This document shows positions 40,385 to 51,777 of a stretch of DNA of 64,000 nucleotides, piece by piece (position 1 is the stretch's first letter; the number at the start of each line of letters is the position of its first letter). Below the pieces are notes generated by a model that worked only from the letters and a program-made list of their open reading frames with translations, had not been told where the DNA came from and made no database searches. Made by a program: the position numbers and the translations under genes. This DNA comes from Buchnera aphidicola (Brachycaudus tragopogonis) (GTDB lineage: Bacteria; Pseudomonadota; Gammaproteobacteria; Enterobacterales; Enterobacteriaceae): contig NZ_OZ060418.1 in assembly GCF_964059175.1 (NCBI RefSeq), forward strand, positions 434,001 to 498,000, read 5' to 3'.

Positions 40385-42205
40385 ATGCATCAAAACATAA
40401 GAAATATTGCTATTATAGCACATGTAGATCACGGAAAAACTACATTACTTGATAAACTATTGCAACAATCAGGAACATTCCAAGATCATGAAGAAAAGAC
40501 TGAAAGAGTTATGGACTCGAATGCTTTGGAAAAAGAACGAGGTATTACAATTTTATCTAAAAATACTTCTATAAAATGGGATAATTATAAAATAAATATA
40601 GTCGATACCCCTGGACATGCTGATTTTGGTGGTGAAGTCGAACGTGTAATGTCTATGGTAGATTCAGTGTTACTAGTGGTAGATGCATTAGATGGACCAA
40701 TGCCACAAACACGATTTGTAACTAAAAAAGCATTTAAGTATGGCTTAAATCCTATTGTTGTAATAAATAAAATTGATAGAGTACATGCTCGTCCTGATTG
40801 GGTAGTAGACCAAGTTTTTGATCTTTTTGTTAATCTGGATGCTAATGATCAACAACTTGATTTTCCTATTATATATACTTCTGCTGTTCTTGGTACTTCA
40901 GGAACAGATTATCTTCATATGAAAGATAATATGATTCCATTATATGAAGCCATAATACAACATGCTCCAGCTCCTAATGTTGATCCTAACGAAAAATTTC
41001 AAATGCAAATTTCGCAACTAGATTATAATAATTATTTAGGAGTAATAGGAATTGGTCGTATTAAACAAGGATTTATCAAACCAAACGATCAAATAACTAT
41101 TGTTGATAATAATGGAAAAAAACGTAATGGAAAAATTAGTAAAGTTTTAAATTACTTCGGATTAAAAAGAATAGAAATTGATAAAGGAGAAGCAGGAGAT
41201 ATTATTGCTATTACAGGGATTAATCAATTAAATATTTCTGATACTATTTGTCATCCTGAAAATTTAAAACCCCTGCCAGAATTAAGTATTGATGAACCTA
41301 CTGTTAACATGTTTTTTTCTGTTAATACTTCACCTTTTTCAGGACAAGAAGGTAAATATATCACATCTCGTCAAATTTTAGATCGATTAAAAAAAGAACA
41401 AATTCACAATGTGGCTTTACAAATTAATGAAACAGAAGACGCAAATATTTTTTCTGTATCTGGACGCGGTGAATTACATTTATCTATATTAATTGAAAAT
41501 ATGCGTCGTGAAGGATTTGAATTAGAAGTATCTCGTCCTAAAATAATTTTTCGTGAGACAGATGGAATCAAAAAAGAACCTTTTGAAAACGTCACTTTAG
41601 ATATTGAAGAAAAACATCAAGGAAATGTTATGCAGTTTATAGGAGTAAGAAAAGGTGAATTAAAAAATATGACTATGGACTCAAAGGGAAGAGTTCGTCT
41701 TGATTATATATTATCTAGTAGAGCGTTAATTGGTTTTCGAACAGAATTTATGAGTATTACTTCTGGAACAGGATTATGTTATTCGTCTTTCAATAAGTAT
41801 GATGAAGCTCAAAAGAACGATATTGGACAGAGAAAAAATGGAGTTCTAGTATCTAATAATACGGGTGTAGCAGTTGGTTTTTCTTTATTTAATTTACAAG
41901 AAAGAGGAAAATTATTCATAGGACATGGTACAAAAGTATATGAAGGACAAATAATAGGGCTTCATAATCGAACTAATGACTTAACAGTAAATTGTTTGAC
42001 CGGTAAAAAATTAACAAATATGAGAGCTTCTGGAACTGATGAAGCAATAGTTCTTACGACTCCTATTATTTTAACTCTAGAAGAATCATTAGGATTTATT
42101 AATGATGATGAACTTGTAGAAGTAACACCTTGTTCCATACGTTTACGTAAACGTTATTTGAAAGAAAATGAAAGAAAAAAAGCTAATCGTAATAAAAACA
42201 TTTAA
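40385..42205 (+). CDS. typA: Ribosome-associated GTPase TypA (BipA)
   Basis: Translational GTPase related to EF-G that assists 50S assembly and stress adaptation. The 606-residue protein (E. coli 607) has the P-loop [15 protein letters not shown] near residues 11-25, [21 protein letters not shown] and NKIDR, then EF-G-like domains and the BipA-specific C-terminal domain. It has a strong AAGAGGAAAA ribosome-binding site. It is convergent with gmk. Confidence 0.97.
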   Translation: MHQNIRNIAIIAHVDHGKTTLLDKLLQQSGTFQDHEEKTERVMDSNALEKERGITILSKNTSIKWDNYKINIVDTPGHADFGGEVERVMSMVDSVLLVVDALDGPMPQTRFVTKKAFKYGLNPIVVINKIDRVHARPDWVVDQVFDLFVNLDANDQQLDFPIIYTSAVLGTSGTDYLHMKDNMIPLYEAIIQHAPAPNVDPNEKFQMQISQLDYNNYLGVIGIGRIKQGFIKPNDQITIVDNNGKKRNGKISKVLNYFGLKRIEIDKGEAGDIIAITGINQLNISDTICHPENLKPLPELSIDEPTVNMFFSVNTSPFSGQEGKYITSRQILDRLKKEQIHNVALQINETEDANIFSVSGRGELHLSILIENMRREGFELEVSRPKIIFRETDGIKKEPFENVTLDIEEKHQGNVMQFIGVRKGELKNMTMDSKGRVRLDYILSSRALIGFRTEFMSITSGTGLCYSSFNKYDEAQKNDIGQRKNGVLVSNNTGVAVGFSLFNLQERGKLFIGHGTKVYEGQIIGLHNRTNDLTVNCLTGKKLTNMRASGTDEAIVLTTPIILTLEESLGFINDDELVEVTPCSIRLRKRYLKENERKKANRNKNI

Positions 42206-42228
42206 TTTCAATAAAAAATTATAATATA

Positions 42229-42263
42229 TTATATAATTCTATTTACTCAATAGAATTATATAA
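42229..42263 (+). terminator. Bidirectional stem-loop between convergent typA and gmk
   Basis: A perfect 14-base-pair stem, TTATATAATTCTAT (42229-42242) with ATAGAATTATATAA (42250-42263), encloses a seven-base loop. It is the longest perfect hairpin seen in this window. Its composition is almost only A and T, so stability is modest; its place between two gene ends supports a terminator. Confidence 0.6.
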
Positions 42264-42300
42264 AATATATTTCTTTAATATTCTATATATTTCTAAAAAA

Positions 42301-42924
42301 TTAACGTTCTAATAAATTAGAAATTAATATATGAAATTTATTTTTTTGGTGCATTAGACATAAATGCTCAGCAGAAATAATAGTTTTTAAATGCTTTATC
42401 GATTTTTTAAAATCATCATTAATGATCAAATAATCATATTCTGAATAATGTTGCATTTCATCTACTGCTTTTTCCATTCTTTTTGAAATTACTGTTTCGC
42501 TGTCTTGTCCTCTTGATTTTAACCTTTTATATAACGTATCTTTAGATGGTGGTAACAAAAAAATACTTTTTGATTCAGGCATTTTATATCGAATTTGCTT
42601 GGCCCCTTGCCAGTCAATATCGAGAAAAACATCAATTCCAGAAAATAACATTTTTTCAATAAATTGACGTGAAGTTCCATAATAATTATTAAAAACTTTA
42701 GCATATTCTAAAAAAGAATCTTTTTTGATCATTCTCTGAAACTCTTTTTTTGATATGAAATAATAATCTTTTCCATGTAATTCACCAGGCCGTATCATTC
42801 GAGTAGTATGAGAAATAGATACCTGACTATTATAGACAGACTTTAATTTTAATATTTCTTGAATTAAACTTGATTTTCCTGTTCCACTTGGTGCTGAAAT
42901 AATAAAAAGAATACCTCGAGACAT
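42301..42924 (-). CDS. gmk: Guanylate kinase
   Basis: Phosphorylates GMP to GDP for nucleotide supply. The 207-residue length equals E. coli. The P-loop [12 protein letters not shown] is at residues 9-20; the GMP-binding block with [11 protein letters not shown] and [10 protein letters not shown] and the LID motif [13 protein letters not shown] are present. It is convergent with typA; in E. coli gmk is followed by rpoZ and spoT, neither of which is here. Confidence 0.97.
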   Translation of the reverse strand: MSRGILFIISAPSGTGKSSLIQEILKLKSVYNSQVSISHTTRMIRPGELHGKDYYFISKKEFQRMIKKDSFLEYAKVFNNYYGTSRQFIEKMLFSGIDVFLDIDWQGAKQIRYKMPESKSIFLLPPSKDTLYKRLKSRGQDSETVISKRMEKAVDEMQHYSEYDYLIINDDFKKSIKHLKTIISAEHLCLMHQKNKFHILISNLLER

Positions 42925-43071
42925 GATGTTTTAAAAATAATATTAGCTAAAAATTGTATAAAAACAAAAATCTACTTTTATAATTAAAAAAATATTTTAT
43001 ATATATAAAACATAAAATTTTTTTTTTACTTTTTATAAAAATATACACGTAAAAATATAATTTTTCTAAAT

Positions 43072-44031
43072 TTAATTTTTTATTAAAAATATGTTTTCAA
43101 ATCCATATATTCTAAATATATTATTTACATCTATAGATTGAGATAATACTGCTTGTATCCAAATCTCTTCTGATTTGATTTTCACTAAAGATAATAAAAA
43201 ACCAATTTTATACCATTTATGCTCTACCTTAGTTTCAATAATAGAACCTATTTCAGGAGAAATATTACCTGTACCAGTTAAACAACATAAAAAACGTTTA
43301 TTTAAATTTTTAAAAAATATTCGTGCTATAGTTTCTTGTCCATAATAACATCCTTTTTGAAAACTTATAGCTTTAAGCTTATCTAAATTGATTGCTTGAG
43401 GTGTAAATTTCTTAGAAGTGTTTATGTCAATCACAGGAAATCCGGCCTCAATATCTAATAGCAACCACTGTTCGCTATTATTTAAAAAAATTTTTTCATT
43501 AATTTTTTCTTTAAAAAATAAAAAATCTGATAAATTCAAAATTAATAAAAATCTTTCTGATGGTTCTGAAAACCATAATACTACTTTTTTATTTTCATAA
43601 ACTACTGGACAATTTTTATCTGGTATTTTAATGAAAAATTTTAATAAAAACAATCTAGAATTTAATCCTGCAATTCCTATTAAATAAATATTCTTTAATT
43701 CAATTATTTTTATTTTTGAAAAAATAGAATACTTTTTTAATTCTTTGACTTGCATATTAGATATACTTTTTCTTTGAATGTAAGCGTATCCTTTATCATA
43801 ATGAAATAAACGCATAGTACTCCATACCTTTCCATTAAAGTTACAATGAGCACAAAGTGTGTGATGTGCTTGAAACAATAAATTCATATCAATTGTCAAT
43901 TGATTTTGAAGGTATTTTTTACTATCTGGACCCTCTATATAAATAAGAGACCACTCTTCTAATAATATCATTGTTAATGATAGTTCATTTGAAGGATAAA
44001 CAATATTTTGAAACTTTATAAAAGATGACAT
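43072..44031 (-). CDS. ygfZ: tRNA-modifying, folate-binding protein YgfZ
   Basis: Folate-dependent protein related to glycine cleavage T-protein that supports iron-sulfur enzymes such as MiaB. The 319-residue protein (E. coli 326) has the diagnostic motif KGCYYGQETIAR near residue 225 with its conserved cysteine, and an N-terminal segment (LTIDMNLL, HCNFNGKVWSTMRLF) typical of the family. It is divergent from prfB, and MiaB, a known beneficiary, is encoded at 49898. Confidence 0.93.
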   Translation of the reverse strand: MSSFIKFQNIVYPSNELSLTMILLEEWSLIYIEGPDSKKYLQNQLTIDMNLLFQAHHTLCAHCNFNGKVWSTMRLFHYDKGYAYIQRKSISNMQVKELKKYSIFSKIKIIELKNIYLIGIAGLNSRLFLLKFFIKIPDKNCPVVYENKKVVLWFSEPSERFLLILNLSDFLFFKEKINEKIFLNNSEQWLLLDIEAGFPVIDINTSKKFTPQAINLDKLKAISFQKGCYYGQETIARIFFKNLNKRFLCCLTGTGNISPEIGSIIETKVEHKWYKIGFLLSLVKIKSEEIWIQAVLSQSIDVNNIFRIYGFENIFLIKN

Positions 44032-44195
44032 TTTTTTTTCCTAAATTCTATTTAAAAATAATTTTTTATAAAACCAAAATAAATGCATCTAGGCAATATA
44101 AATATATATATAATAAAAAAATATATTTCATATATATCAAATATAAATCAAAATTATTATATTTTATATTAAATTAATAGAAGAATTATAAAGCT

Positions 44196-45294
44196 ATGAT
44201 AGAAAAAAAAATAATTATGAATCAAGTTAATAATTTAAAAAAACGAACACAATATCTTAAGAGGTATCTTTGACTATACTCAAAAAAAAATACGTCTTGC
44301 AGAAATTGATTTAGAATTATCATCACCTGAAATATGGAATAAAAAAATATTTTTAAAAAAACTAAACAAAGAAAAATATTTTTTAAATTCAATCGTTCAA
44401 AAAATTAACGACATAGAAAAAAATATTCAAGAAGTCATTATATTCTTTAAATTAGCGATAGAAACCTCAGATAAGGTAGTAATAAAAGATATTATTACAG
44501 ATATAAAAAAAATAGAACAAGAAGTTAAAAAACTCGAATTTTATCGTATGTTTGCAAAAAAAAATGACCACTGTAATTGTTATATTGATATACAATCTGG
44601 ATCAGGAGGAACAGAAGCACAAGATTGGGCTCAAATATTACTTAGAATGTATTTAAAATGGGCAGATAAAAAAGGTTTTAAAACAGAAATTATTCATGAA
44701 TCAGTTGGAGATATAGTTGGAATTAAATCTTCTACTATAAAAGTATATGGTGAATATGCTTTCGGTTGGCTAAGAACAGAAACAGGGATACATCGTTTGA
44801 TTAGAAAAAGTCCTTTTGATTCAGGAAAAAGAAGACATACTTCTTTTAGTTCAATTTTTATATATCCAGATATAGATGATAAAATTTGCATAGATATTAA
44901 TCCTTCTGATTTAAGAATAGATGTTTATAGAGCTTCAGGTGCTGGAGGACAGCATGTAAATAGAACTGAATCAGCTGTTCGTATTACGCATTTACCTACT
45001 AAAATCGTCACTCAATGCCAAAATAATCGTTCTCAACACAAAAATAAAGAACAAGCAATACAACAAATGAAATCAAAATTATATGAAATGAAGGTAAGAC
45101 AAAAACAAAAAGAAAAACAAAAACTAGAAAAAAGCAAATCGGATATTACCTGGGGCAATCAAATACGCTCATATATACTAGATAATTCAAAAGTTAAAGA
45201 TTTACGTACTGGAATTGAAAAAAATCATGTGCAATCTGTCCTAGATGGTGACTTAGATGATTTTATTGAACAAAGCTTAATAATTGGATTATAA
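44196..45294 (+). CDS. prfB: Peptide chain release factor RF2 (programmed +1 frameshift)
   Basis: RF2 ends translation at UAA and UGA. The gene starts at ATG 44196 and reads 25 codons to an in-frame TGA at 44271-44273; reading moves +1 at CTT (44268-44270) and continues with GAC at 44272, giving 365 residues, the E. coli length. The motif CTTTGAC, with an AAGAGG Shine-Dalgarno-like element just upstream, is the classical autoregulatory site: low RF2 favours frameshifting. Domain 3 carries GGQ ([16 protein letters not shown]) and the anticodon-like stop-reading motif is expected near RKSPFDSG. lysS follows, as in E. coli. Confidence 0.97.
44259..44274 (+). promoter_or_regulatory. prfB programmed +1 frameshift site
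   Basis: AAGAGG (44259-44264), a three-base spacer TAT, slippery CTT and stop TGA followed by C reproduce the E. coli RF2 element. E. coli has AGGGGG at the internal Shine-Dalgarno position, so the present element is weaker by sequence. Confidence 0.92.
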
Positions 45295-45306
45295 GGAAAA
45301 ATAACA

Positions 45307-46821
45307 TTGGAAACAAAAAATAATTATAAATATCAAAATATAGATCATAATGAATCAAAAATCAGAAAAATCAAACTTAATAATATGAAAAAAACAGGTT
45401 TTTCTTTTCCAAATAATTTTAAAAAAAACATTACTTTAAAAGAAATTCATGAAAAATACAGTAATAAAAATATCAGTGAACTTCAAGAATTAAATATTTC
45501 AGTTTCTATTGCTGGTCGTATGATGCAAAGACGCATTATGGGAAAAGCATCTTTCTTTAATCTACAAGATATAGAAGGAACAATACAAATTTATATACAA
45601 GAAAAAAAAATATCTTCTGATTTTTATAAAAATCATTTTAAAAAATGGGATATTGGAGATATTTTAGGTGTAGTAGGAACATTATTTAAGACTAAAACAG
45701 GAGAATTATCTATTTATTGTCATAATGTAGAAATACTTAATAAATCCTTAAAATCTTTACCGGATAAATTTCATGGATTGTCTAATCAAGAAATACGTTA
45801 TCGACAAAGATATTTAGATTTAATTAGTAATAAAAAACTATATAATATTTTTAAAAATCGTTCTAATATTATTATGAAAATTCGCAATTTTATGGTAGAA
45901 AATCATTTCTTGGAAGTAGAAACTCCAATGTTACAAAACATTCCTGGAGGAGCTGATGCTCGTCCTTTCATTACTTACCATAATGAAATTAACACAGAAA
46001 TGTATTTAAGAATAGCTCCTGAATTATATTTAAAAAAATTAATTATTGGTGGTTTCGAACGTATCTTTGAAATTAATAGAAATTTTCGCAATGAAGGGGT
46101 CTCTACTCGGCATAACCCAGAATTTACTATGATGGAAGCATATATTGCATATTCAAGTTATGAAGATATGATGGAATTAACAGAAAATCTTTTAAAAAAC
46201 ATTACAAAATTACTTTTTCAAGATACTAAAATTATATATGATACATATCATTTTGATTTTAGTAAACCTTTTCATAGAATAACTATGAAGGATGCTATCC
46301 TAAAATTCAATCCCACCGTTACATCATCTGATTTAGAAGATAAAAAAACAATTAAAAGCATTGCAAAGTCTATAGGTATAAAAATAAAAAAAAATTGGGA
46401 AAGTGGTAAAATAAAGACTGAAATTTTTGAAAAAACAGTAGAAAAAAAATTAATTCAACCCACTTTTATTACTGAATATCCAGTAGAAGTATCTCCTTTA
46501 GCCAGACGAAACGATATTAATCCAAACATAACTGATAGATTTGAATTTTTTATTGCCGGATATGAAATAGGAAATGGTTTTTCAGAATTAAATGATGCAA
46601 AAGATCAAAAAAATAGATTTTTAAATCAAATTAACAAAAAAGACAAAGAAAAAAATAAAAATACATTTTATGATGAAGATTATATCGAAGCATTAAAATA
46701 TGGTCTACCACCCACATCAGGATTAGGTATTGGAATAGATCGTTTAGTGATGATATTAACTAATCAAATTAGTATTCGTGATGTGATTTTATTTCCAACA
46801 CTTCGACCACACAAAAAATAA
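45307..46821 (+). CDS. lysS: Lysyl-tRNA synthetase (class II)
   Basis: Charges tRNA-Lys. The 504-residue protein matches E. coli LysS (505). It has an N-terminal OB-fold anticodon domain ([17 protein letters not shown]), class II motif 1 near [10 protein letters not shown], motif 2 [15 protein letters not shown], and motif 3 [11 protein letters not shown]. The start is TTG at 45307, with TAAGGA upstream. It follows prfB by 12 bases, the conserved prfB-lysS pair. Lysine codons are very frequent in this genome. Confidence 0.97.
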   Translation: METKNNYKYQNIDHNESKIRKIKLNNMKKTGFSFPNNFKKNITLKEIHEKYSNKNISELQELNISVSIAGRMMQRRIMGKASFFNLQDIEGTIQIYIQEKKISSDFYKNHFKKWDIGDILGVVGTLFKTKTGELSIYCHNVEILNKSLKSLPDKFHGLSNQEIRYRQRYLDLISNKKLYNIFKNRSNIIMKIRNFMVENHFLEVETPMLQNIPGGADARPFITYHNEINTEMYLRIAPELYLKKLIIGGFERIFEINRNFRNEGVSTRHNPEFTMMEAYIAYSSYEDMMELTENLLKNITKLLFQDTKIIYDTYHFDFSKPFHRITMKDAILKFNPTVTSSDLEDKKTIKSIAKSIGIKIKKNWESGKIKTEIFEKTVEKKLIQPTFITEYPVEVSPLARRNDINPNITDRFEFFIAGYEIGNGFSELNDAKDQKNRFLNQINKKDKEKNKNTFYDEDYIEALKYGLPPTSGLGIGIDRLVMILTNQISIRDVILFPTLRPHKK

Positions 46822-46875
46822 TTTTTTATAAAAAATATATTTTTACATCGTTTATAATAACTCATAGGAAACACG

Positions 46876-48150
46876 ATGTCACAATCTCAAACTAATACAA
46901 AAAATTTTGATATTAAAACTATCAAATATTTAATTAAAAAATATCAATCACCATTTTGGGTTTATGATTCTAATATTATTTATCAAAAAATAAAATTATT
47001 AAAAAATTTTGACGTCATTAGATTTGCTCAGAAATCTTGTTCAAATATTAATATATTACGTTTAATGAAAAACGAAAATATAAAAATAGATGCAGTTTCG
47101 TTAGGAGAAATTGAACGAGCATTATTATCTGGATTTCAACCTAATACAAATGAAATAATATTTACTGCTGATATTTTAGATAAAGAAACCTTATGTAAAG
47201 TTGTAAATTATAAAATACCAGTTAATGCTGGATCTTTAGATATGTTAAAACAACTAGGAAGCGCTTCTCCAGGTCATCATATTTGGTTACGTATCAATCC
47301 TAGATTCGGATATGGACATAGTCAAAAAACTAACACTGGAGGAGAAAATAGTAAACATGGAATCTGGGAGCCATCACTAGCAATACCTATTATAAAAAAA
47401 TATAAACTCAAATTGATAGGTTTACATATGCATATTGGTTCTGGAGTAAATTATATACATTTAAAAAAAGTTTGTAAATCCATGATAGAAAATGTATATC
47501 AATTAAATCAAAAAATATCGTCCATTTCTGCTGGTGGTGGACTACCTGTACCTTATAAATTTAATGAAAAACCCATAAATATAAAAAAGTATTTTACTTT
47601 ATGGGATGCAGCAAGACAAGAAATTTCTAAATTTTTAGGAAAAAAGATTGAATTAGAAATTGAACCAGGAAGATTTTTAGTTGCAGAATCAGGTATTTTA
47701 ATTTCAAAAGTTTGGGCTGTAAAAAAAACAGGTAATAAAACTTTTGTTTTAATCGATGCTGGGTTTAATGATTTAATGAGACCTGCTATGTATGGTAGTT
47801 ATCATCATATTTCAGTTATTTCTGGAGACAATAGAAATATAAACGAAAAAGAAACAATAGACACTGTGATTGCAGGTCCTTTATGTGAATCAGGAGATGT
47901 TTTTACACAAAAAGAAGGGGGAACAGTACAAACTAGAAAATTACCAATTATTGGTGTAGGAGACTATTTAATTTTCCACAACACAGGAGCTTATGGTGCT
48001 TCCATGTCATCTAACTATAATACGAGACCACTAATTCAAGAAATATTATTATATAAGAATAATTCTTTTATTATCCGAAGACGTCAAAAAATAGAAGAAA
48101 TATTAAATTTAGAAAAACAATATTTTTTTAAAAAAACAATCTTAAATTAA
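46876..48150 (+). CDS. lysA: Diaminopimelate decarboxylase
   Basis: Last step of lysine synthesis: PLP-dependent decarboxylation of meso-diaminopimelate. The 424-residue protein (E. coli 420) keeps the PLP lysine in RFAQKSCSN near residue 58 and conserved HMHIGSGV, SAGGGLPVPY, EPGRFLVAESG, and GPLCESGDVF. It is between lysS and lgt; in E. coli lysA lies near lgt-thyA with other genes between. It completes with asd the supply of lysine to the host. Confidence 0.97.
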   Translation: MSQSQTNTKNFDIKTIKYLIKKYQSPFWVYDSNIIYQKIKLLKNFDVIRFAQKSCSNINILRLMKNENIKIDAVSLGEIERALLSGFQPNTNEIIFTADILDKETLCKVVNYKIPVNAGSLDMLKQLGSASPGHHIWLRINPRFGYGHSQKTNTGGENSKHGIWEPSLAIPIIKKYKLKLIGLHMHIGSGVNYIHLKKVCKSMIENVYQLNQKISSISAGGGLPVPYKFNEKPINIKKYFTLWDAARQEISKFLGKKIELEIEPGRFLVAESGILISKVWAVKKTGNKTFVLIDAGFNDLMRPAMYGSYHHISVISGDNRNINEKETIDTVIAGPLCESGDVFTQKEGGTVQTRKLPIIGVGDYLIFHNTGAYGASMSSNYNTRPLIQEILLYKNNSFIIRRRQKIEEILNLEKQYFFKKTILN

Positions 48151-48188
48151 GATAAAAATATTTTTACTTCACAGGATATGATCTAAAA

Positions 48189-49061
48189 ATGTATATTATT
48201 TCCCCTAATTTTAATCCTATTCTTTTTTCTATTGGCCCCATATCTGCTCATTGGTATGGTCTAATGTATCTTGTTAGTTTTTTATTTGCGGTATGGTACG
48301 GAAAAAAAAATAACATTAAAAAACAAATATGGAATAAAAAAAAACTAGAAACATTATTATATGCGATTTTTATAGGATCTTGTATCGGAGGTAGAATAGG
48401 ATATATCATATTTTATAATCTTTCATATTTTTCTCAAAATATATTATCTTCTTTTTACATATGGGAAGGTGGTATGTCATTTCATGGAGGTTTAATAGGT
48501 GCTATTATTACAATGTTATATTTTTCTTTAAAATATAAAAAAAAAATATTAGAAATATCCGATTTTATAACTCCATTGATACCTTTTGGATTAGGTGCTG
48601 GAAGATTAGGAAATTTTATTAATGGTGAATTATGGGGAAGAATATCAGTAAATTTTAAGTATGCAATGATTTTTCCTAACTCTCAATATCAAGATTTAGA
48701 AATAGTTAAAACAAATCCGCATTTAAAAACTTTATTAGATGAATACGGAGCATTACCACGTCATCCTTCTCAATTATATGAATTTTTCTTAGAGGGAGTT
48801 GTTTTATTTTTTATAATATATTTTTTTAAAAAAAAAGACAGACCAACAGGAAGTATTAGCGGTTTATTTTTAATTTTTTATGGTATTTTTAGAATAATTG
48901 TAGAGTTTTTTCGTGAACCTGATCCTCAAATAGGATTATTTAAAAATACAATTAGCATGGGTCAAATATTATCAATACCAATGATTATAGTTGGATTAAT
49001 TATTATGTTTAAAGCTTTTTACGAAAAATGGATTACTGAAAAAAATGAAACAATATCTTAG
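48189..49061 (+). CDS. lgt: Prolipoprotein diacylglyceryl transferase
   Basis: Inner-membrane enzyme that attaches diacylglycerol to the lipobox cysteine of prolipoproteins (BamD and NlpD are candidate substrates here). The 290-residue protein (E. coli 291) has seven predicted membrane segments, the HGG motif ([12 protein letters not shown], about residues 97-108) and the signature [20 protein letters not shown]. An in-frame A10 run lies at 48537-48546. It overlaps thyA by 17 bases, as the closely linked lgt-thyA pair does in E. coli. Confidence 0.97.
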   Translation: MYIISPNFNPILFSIGPISAHWYGLMYLVSFLFAVWYGKKNNIKKQIWNKKKLETLLYAIFIGSCIGGRIGYIIFYNLSYFSQNILSSFYIWEGGMSFHGGLIGAIITMLYFSLKYKKKILEISDFITPLIPFGLGAGRLGNFINGELWGRISVNFKYAMIFPNSQYQDLEIVKTNPHLKTLLDEYGALPRHPSQLYEFFLEGVVLFFIIYFFKKKDRPTGSISGLFLIFYGIFRIIVEFFREPDPQIGLFKNTISMGQILSIPMIIVGLIIMFKAFYEKWITEKNETIS

Positions 49062-49839
49062 ATTAATTAAAAAAATAATAAAAACCGGAAATTTAAAAAA
49101 AGATCGTACAGGTACAGGTACATTATCTATTTTTGGTTACAATATGAGATTTAATTTAAAAAAAGGGTTTCCACTCCTTACAACAAAAAAATGTCATATT
49201 CCATCTATTATACATGAGCTTTTATGGTTTTTAAAAGGTGATACTAATATTCAATATCTAAAGGAAAATAAAATCTCTATTTGGGATAATTGGGCAGACG
49301 AATTTGGAAATCTTGGTCCAATATACGGGAAACAATGGAGAAGCTGGAGCACATTAGAAAAAAATAATATTGATCAAATTAAAAATATACTAATACAAAT
49401 AAAAACAGATCCAAATTCTCGTAGAATTTTAGTTTCTAGTTGGAACGTTGGAGAAATAGATCAAATGAAGTTACCACCCTGTCATGTTCTTTTTCAATTT
49501 TATGTCTTTAAAAAAACATTAAGTTGTCAACTTTATCAGCGTTCTTGTGATGTATTTCTTGGATTACCTTTCAATATAGCTAGTTATGCAATATTGATAC
49601 ACATGATAGCGCAACAGTGTGATTTAGAAGTTGGAGAATTCTTATGGACAGGAGGTGATGTTCATTTATACAATAATCATATTGAATTAGCAAAAAAACA
49701 AATACTCAGAACACCTAAATCACTTCCTAAATTAATTATAACTCAAAAACCCCAATCACTATTTAAATATTCCTTTCAAGATTTTAAAATTATAGGATAT
49801 CATCCGTATCCCTCTATAAAAGCGCAAATATCTATATAA
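49045..49839 (+). CDS. thyA: Thymidylate synthase
   Basis: Makes dTMP from dUMP with methylenetetrahydrofolate. The 264-residue length and residue numbering equal E. coli, with the catalytic cysteine at residue 146 in [30 protein letters not shown] and the dUMP-binding [20 protein letters not shown] are intact. It is translationally coupled to lgt through a 17-base overlap. Confidence 0.98.
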   Translation: MKQYLRLIKKIIKTGNLKKDRTGTGTLSIFGYNMRFNLKKGFPLLTTKKCHIPSIIHELLWFLKGDTNIQYLKENKISIWDNWADEFGNLGPIYGKQWRSWSTLEKNNIDQIKNILIQIKTDPNSRRILVSSWNVGEIDQMKLPPCHVLFQFYVFKKTLSCQLYQRSCDVFLGLPFNIASYAILIHMIAQQCDLEVGEFLWTGGDVHLYNNHIELAKKQILRTPKSLPKLIITQKPQSLFKYSFQDFKIIGYHPYPSIKAQISI

Positions 49840-49897
49840 AATTTACATTTAATACAAGATATTTATAAATCAACTCAAATTAATTATTGCTATAAAA

Positions 49898-51217
49898 ATG
49901 AAATATATATATATAAAAACCTGGGGTTGTCAAATGAATGAATATGATTCATCTATGATAGCTACTTTGTTGCAAGAAAAAAATCAATATTTAATGACTA
50001 CAGATCCAGAAAAAGCTGATGTTTTAATATTAAATACCTGTTCTATAAGAGAAAAGGCTCAAGAAAAAGTTTTTCATCAACTTGGAAGATGGAAAAAAAT
50101 AAAAAACAAAAATCCAAAAGCTATTATTGCTGTAGGAGGTTGTGTAGCTACTCAAGAAGGTAAAGAAATTTATAAAAGAGCGAATTATGTAGATATAATA
50201 TTTGGCACTCAAACTTTACATAGATTACCTAAAATGATATCTGAAGTAGAAAAATTTCGCAAATTATCTATAGATATTACTTTTCCTAAATTAGAAAAAT
50301 TCAAACATTCCTTAAAAAATAGAAAAACAAAATGTACTGCAGCAATCTCTATCATGGAAGGATGTAATAAATACTGTTCATTTTGTGTAGTACCATACAC
50401 AAGAGGAAATGAAATTAGTAGACCATGTGATGATGTTATATTTGAAATCTCAACATTAGCAGAACAAGGTGTAAGAGAGATTAATTTATTAGGTCAAAAT
50501 GTCAACGCATATCAAGGTCCAACCTTTAATGGAAAAATTTGCTATTTTTCAGAATTAATAAGATTAGTTGCTGAAATAGATGGTATTGATAGAATTCGAT
50601 TTACTACTAGCAATCCTTTAGAATTTACAGATGATATTATTGAGGTCTATCAAGATACACCGAAACTAGTTAGTTTTCTTCATCTTCCTATACAAAGTGG
50701 TTCTAATCGCATTCTTCAATTAATGAAACGTTCATATACAATAGAAGACTATCAGTCTATTGTCGAAAAACTTATTATTGCCAGACCAAATATTCAAATT
50801 AGTTCTGATTTTATTGTAGGTTTTCCAGGGGAAACAGAAGAAGATTTTCAAAAAACTATGATATTTATTAAAAAGATAAATTTTGATATGAGTTTTAGTT
50901 TTATATACTCAAGCCGACCAGGAACACCTGCATCTGAAATACAAGATAATCTTGATATAAAAGAAAAAAAGAAACGATTGCATATTTTACAAGAACGCAT
51001 CAACATACAAGCTATGTTATGGAGCAGAAAAATGTTTGGAAGCATACAGTCTGTTCTAGTAGAAGGTATATCTAATAAAAACGCAATAGAATTATATGGT
51101 AGAACAGAAAATAATAGAATTGTAACATTTCAAGGACCACTTAATATGATTGGTCAATTTGTTGATTTAAAAATTGAAAAAGTACATACACATTCACTAA
51201 AAGGACGAATAATTTAA
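49898..51217 (+). CDS. miaB: tRNA-2-methylthio-N6-dimethylallyladenosine synthase MiaB
   Basis: Radical SAM methylthiotransferase that adds the 2-methylthio group to i6A37 of tRNAs reading UNN codons. The 439-residue protein (E. coli 474) has three N-terminal cysteines (TWGCQMN, NTCSIRE, VGGCVA) for the auxiliary cluster and the radical SAM motif [15 protein letters not shown] at C156, C160 and C163. The C-terminal TRAM domain is present but the tail is shorter than in E. coli. ybeZ, which sits between miaB and ybeY in E. coli, is missing. Confidence 0.97.
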   Translation: MKYIYIKTWGCQMNEYDSSMIATLLQEKNQYLMTTDPEKADVLILNTCSIREKAQEKVFHQLGRWKKIKNKNPKAIIAVGGCVATQEGKEIYKRANYVDIIFGTQTLHRLPKMISEVEKFRKLSIDITFPKLEKFKHSLKNRKTKCTAAISIMEGCNKYCSFCVVPYTRGNEISRPCDDVIFEISTLAEQGVREINLLGQNVNAYQGPTFNGKICYFSELIRLVAEIDGIDRIRFTTSNPLEFTDDIIEVYQDTPKLVSFLHLPIQSGSNRILQLMKRSYTIEDYQSIVEKLIIARPNIQISSDFIVGFPGETEEDFQKTMIFIKKINFDMSFSFIYSSRPGTPASEIQDNLDIKEKKKRLHILQERINIQAMLWSRKMFGSIQSVLVEGISNKNAIELYGRTENNRIVTFQGPLNMIGQFVDLKIEKVHTHSLKGRII

Positions 51218-51232
51218 ATAATTTTTAAATAT

Positions 51233-51685
51233 ATGAAAAAAATTATTGTCAATCTTCAAATATGTTGTATAAATAATCAACATATACCTGAGAAATATCT
51301 TTTTAAAAAATGGATTAAAAAAATTTTACACATAAAAACAAATAATATAATAACAATTAGAATTGTAGATAAATCAGAAATTAAACATCTAAATTTAATG
51401 TTTAGAGGACAAAATAAAGCAACAAATGTTTTATCATTTCCTTTTAATCAATATGTAACAATCAATTATAAATTATTAGGAGATTTAGTTTTATGTAAGC
51501 AAATAATAGAAAAAGAGGCTTATACATATAATAAAAAATTAGAATCACATTGGGCTCATATGACAATACATGGAGTTTTACATTTATTAGGATATGATCA
51601 TAAAACTACTAAAGAAACCTACATTATGAAAAAAATAGAAAACAAAATTATGTTATCTTTAAATTATAAAAGACCATATATTTAA
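51233..51685 (+). CDS. ybeY: Endoribonuclease YbeY
   Basis: Zinc-dependent RNase that takes part in 16S rRNA 3'-end maturation and ribosome quality control. The 150-residue protein (E. coli 155) has the HGVLHLLGYDH motif with histidines at 113, 117 and 123, and conserved NVLSFPF upstream. It follows miaB by 15 bases and precedes ybeX. Confidence 0.96.
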   Translation: MKKIIVNLQICCINNQHIPEKYLFKKWIKKILHIKTNNIITIRIVDKSEIKHLNLMFRGQNKATNVLSFPFNQYVTINYKLLGDLVLCKQIIEKEAYTYNKKLESHWAHMTIHGVLHLLGYDHKTTKETYIMKKIENKIMLSLNYKRPYI

Positions 51686-51725
51686 AATTACATTAATCTT
51701 TCATAAAAAATATTTTAACTCGCAC

Positions 51726-51755
51726 TGTTATACCATAGAATAGTATAACATATTT
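51726..51755 (+). terminator. Stem-loop between ybeY and ybeX
   Basis: Perfect eight-base-pair stem TGTTATAC (51726-51733) with GTATAACA (51743-51750), nine-base loop, then TATTTTC. It ends about 27 bases before ybeX. Confidence 0.55.
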
Positions 51756-51777
51756 TCAAAATAGACAATCTAATACC

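Noticed and set aside
44548-45294. prfB starting at ATG 44548
   Set aside because: The conserved RF2 N-terminal domain and the classical frameshift site lie upstream; the true start is 44196.
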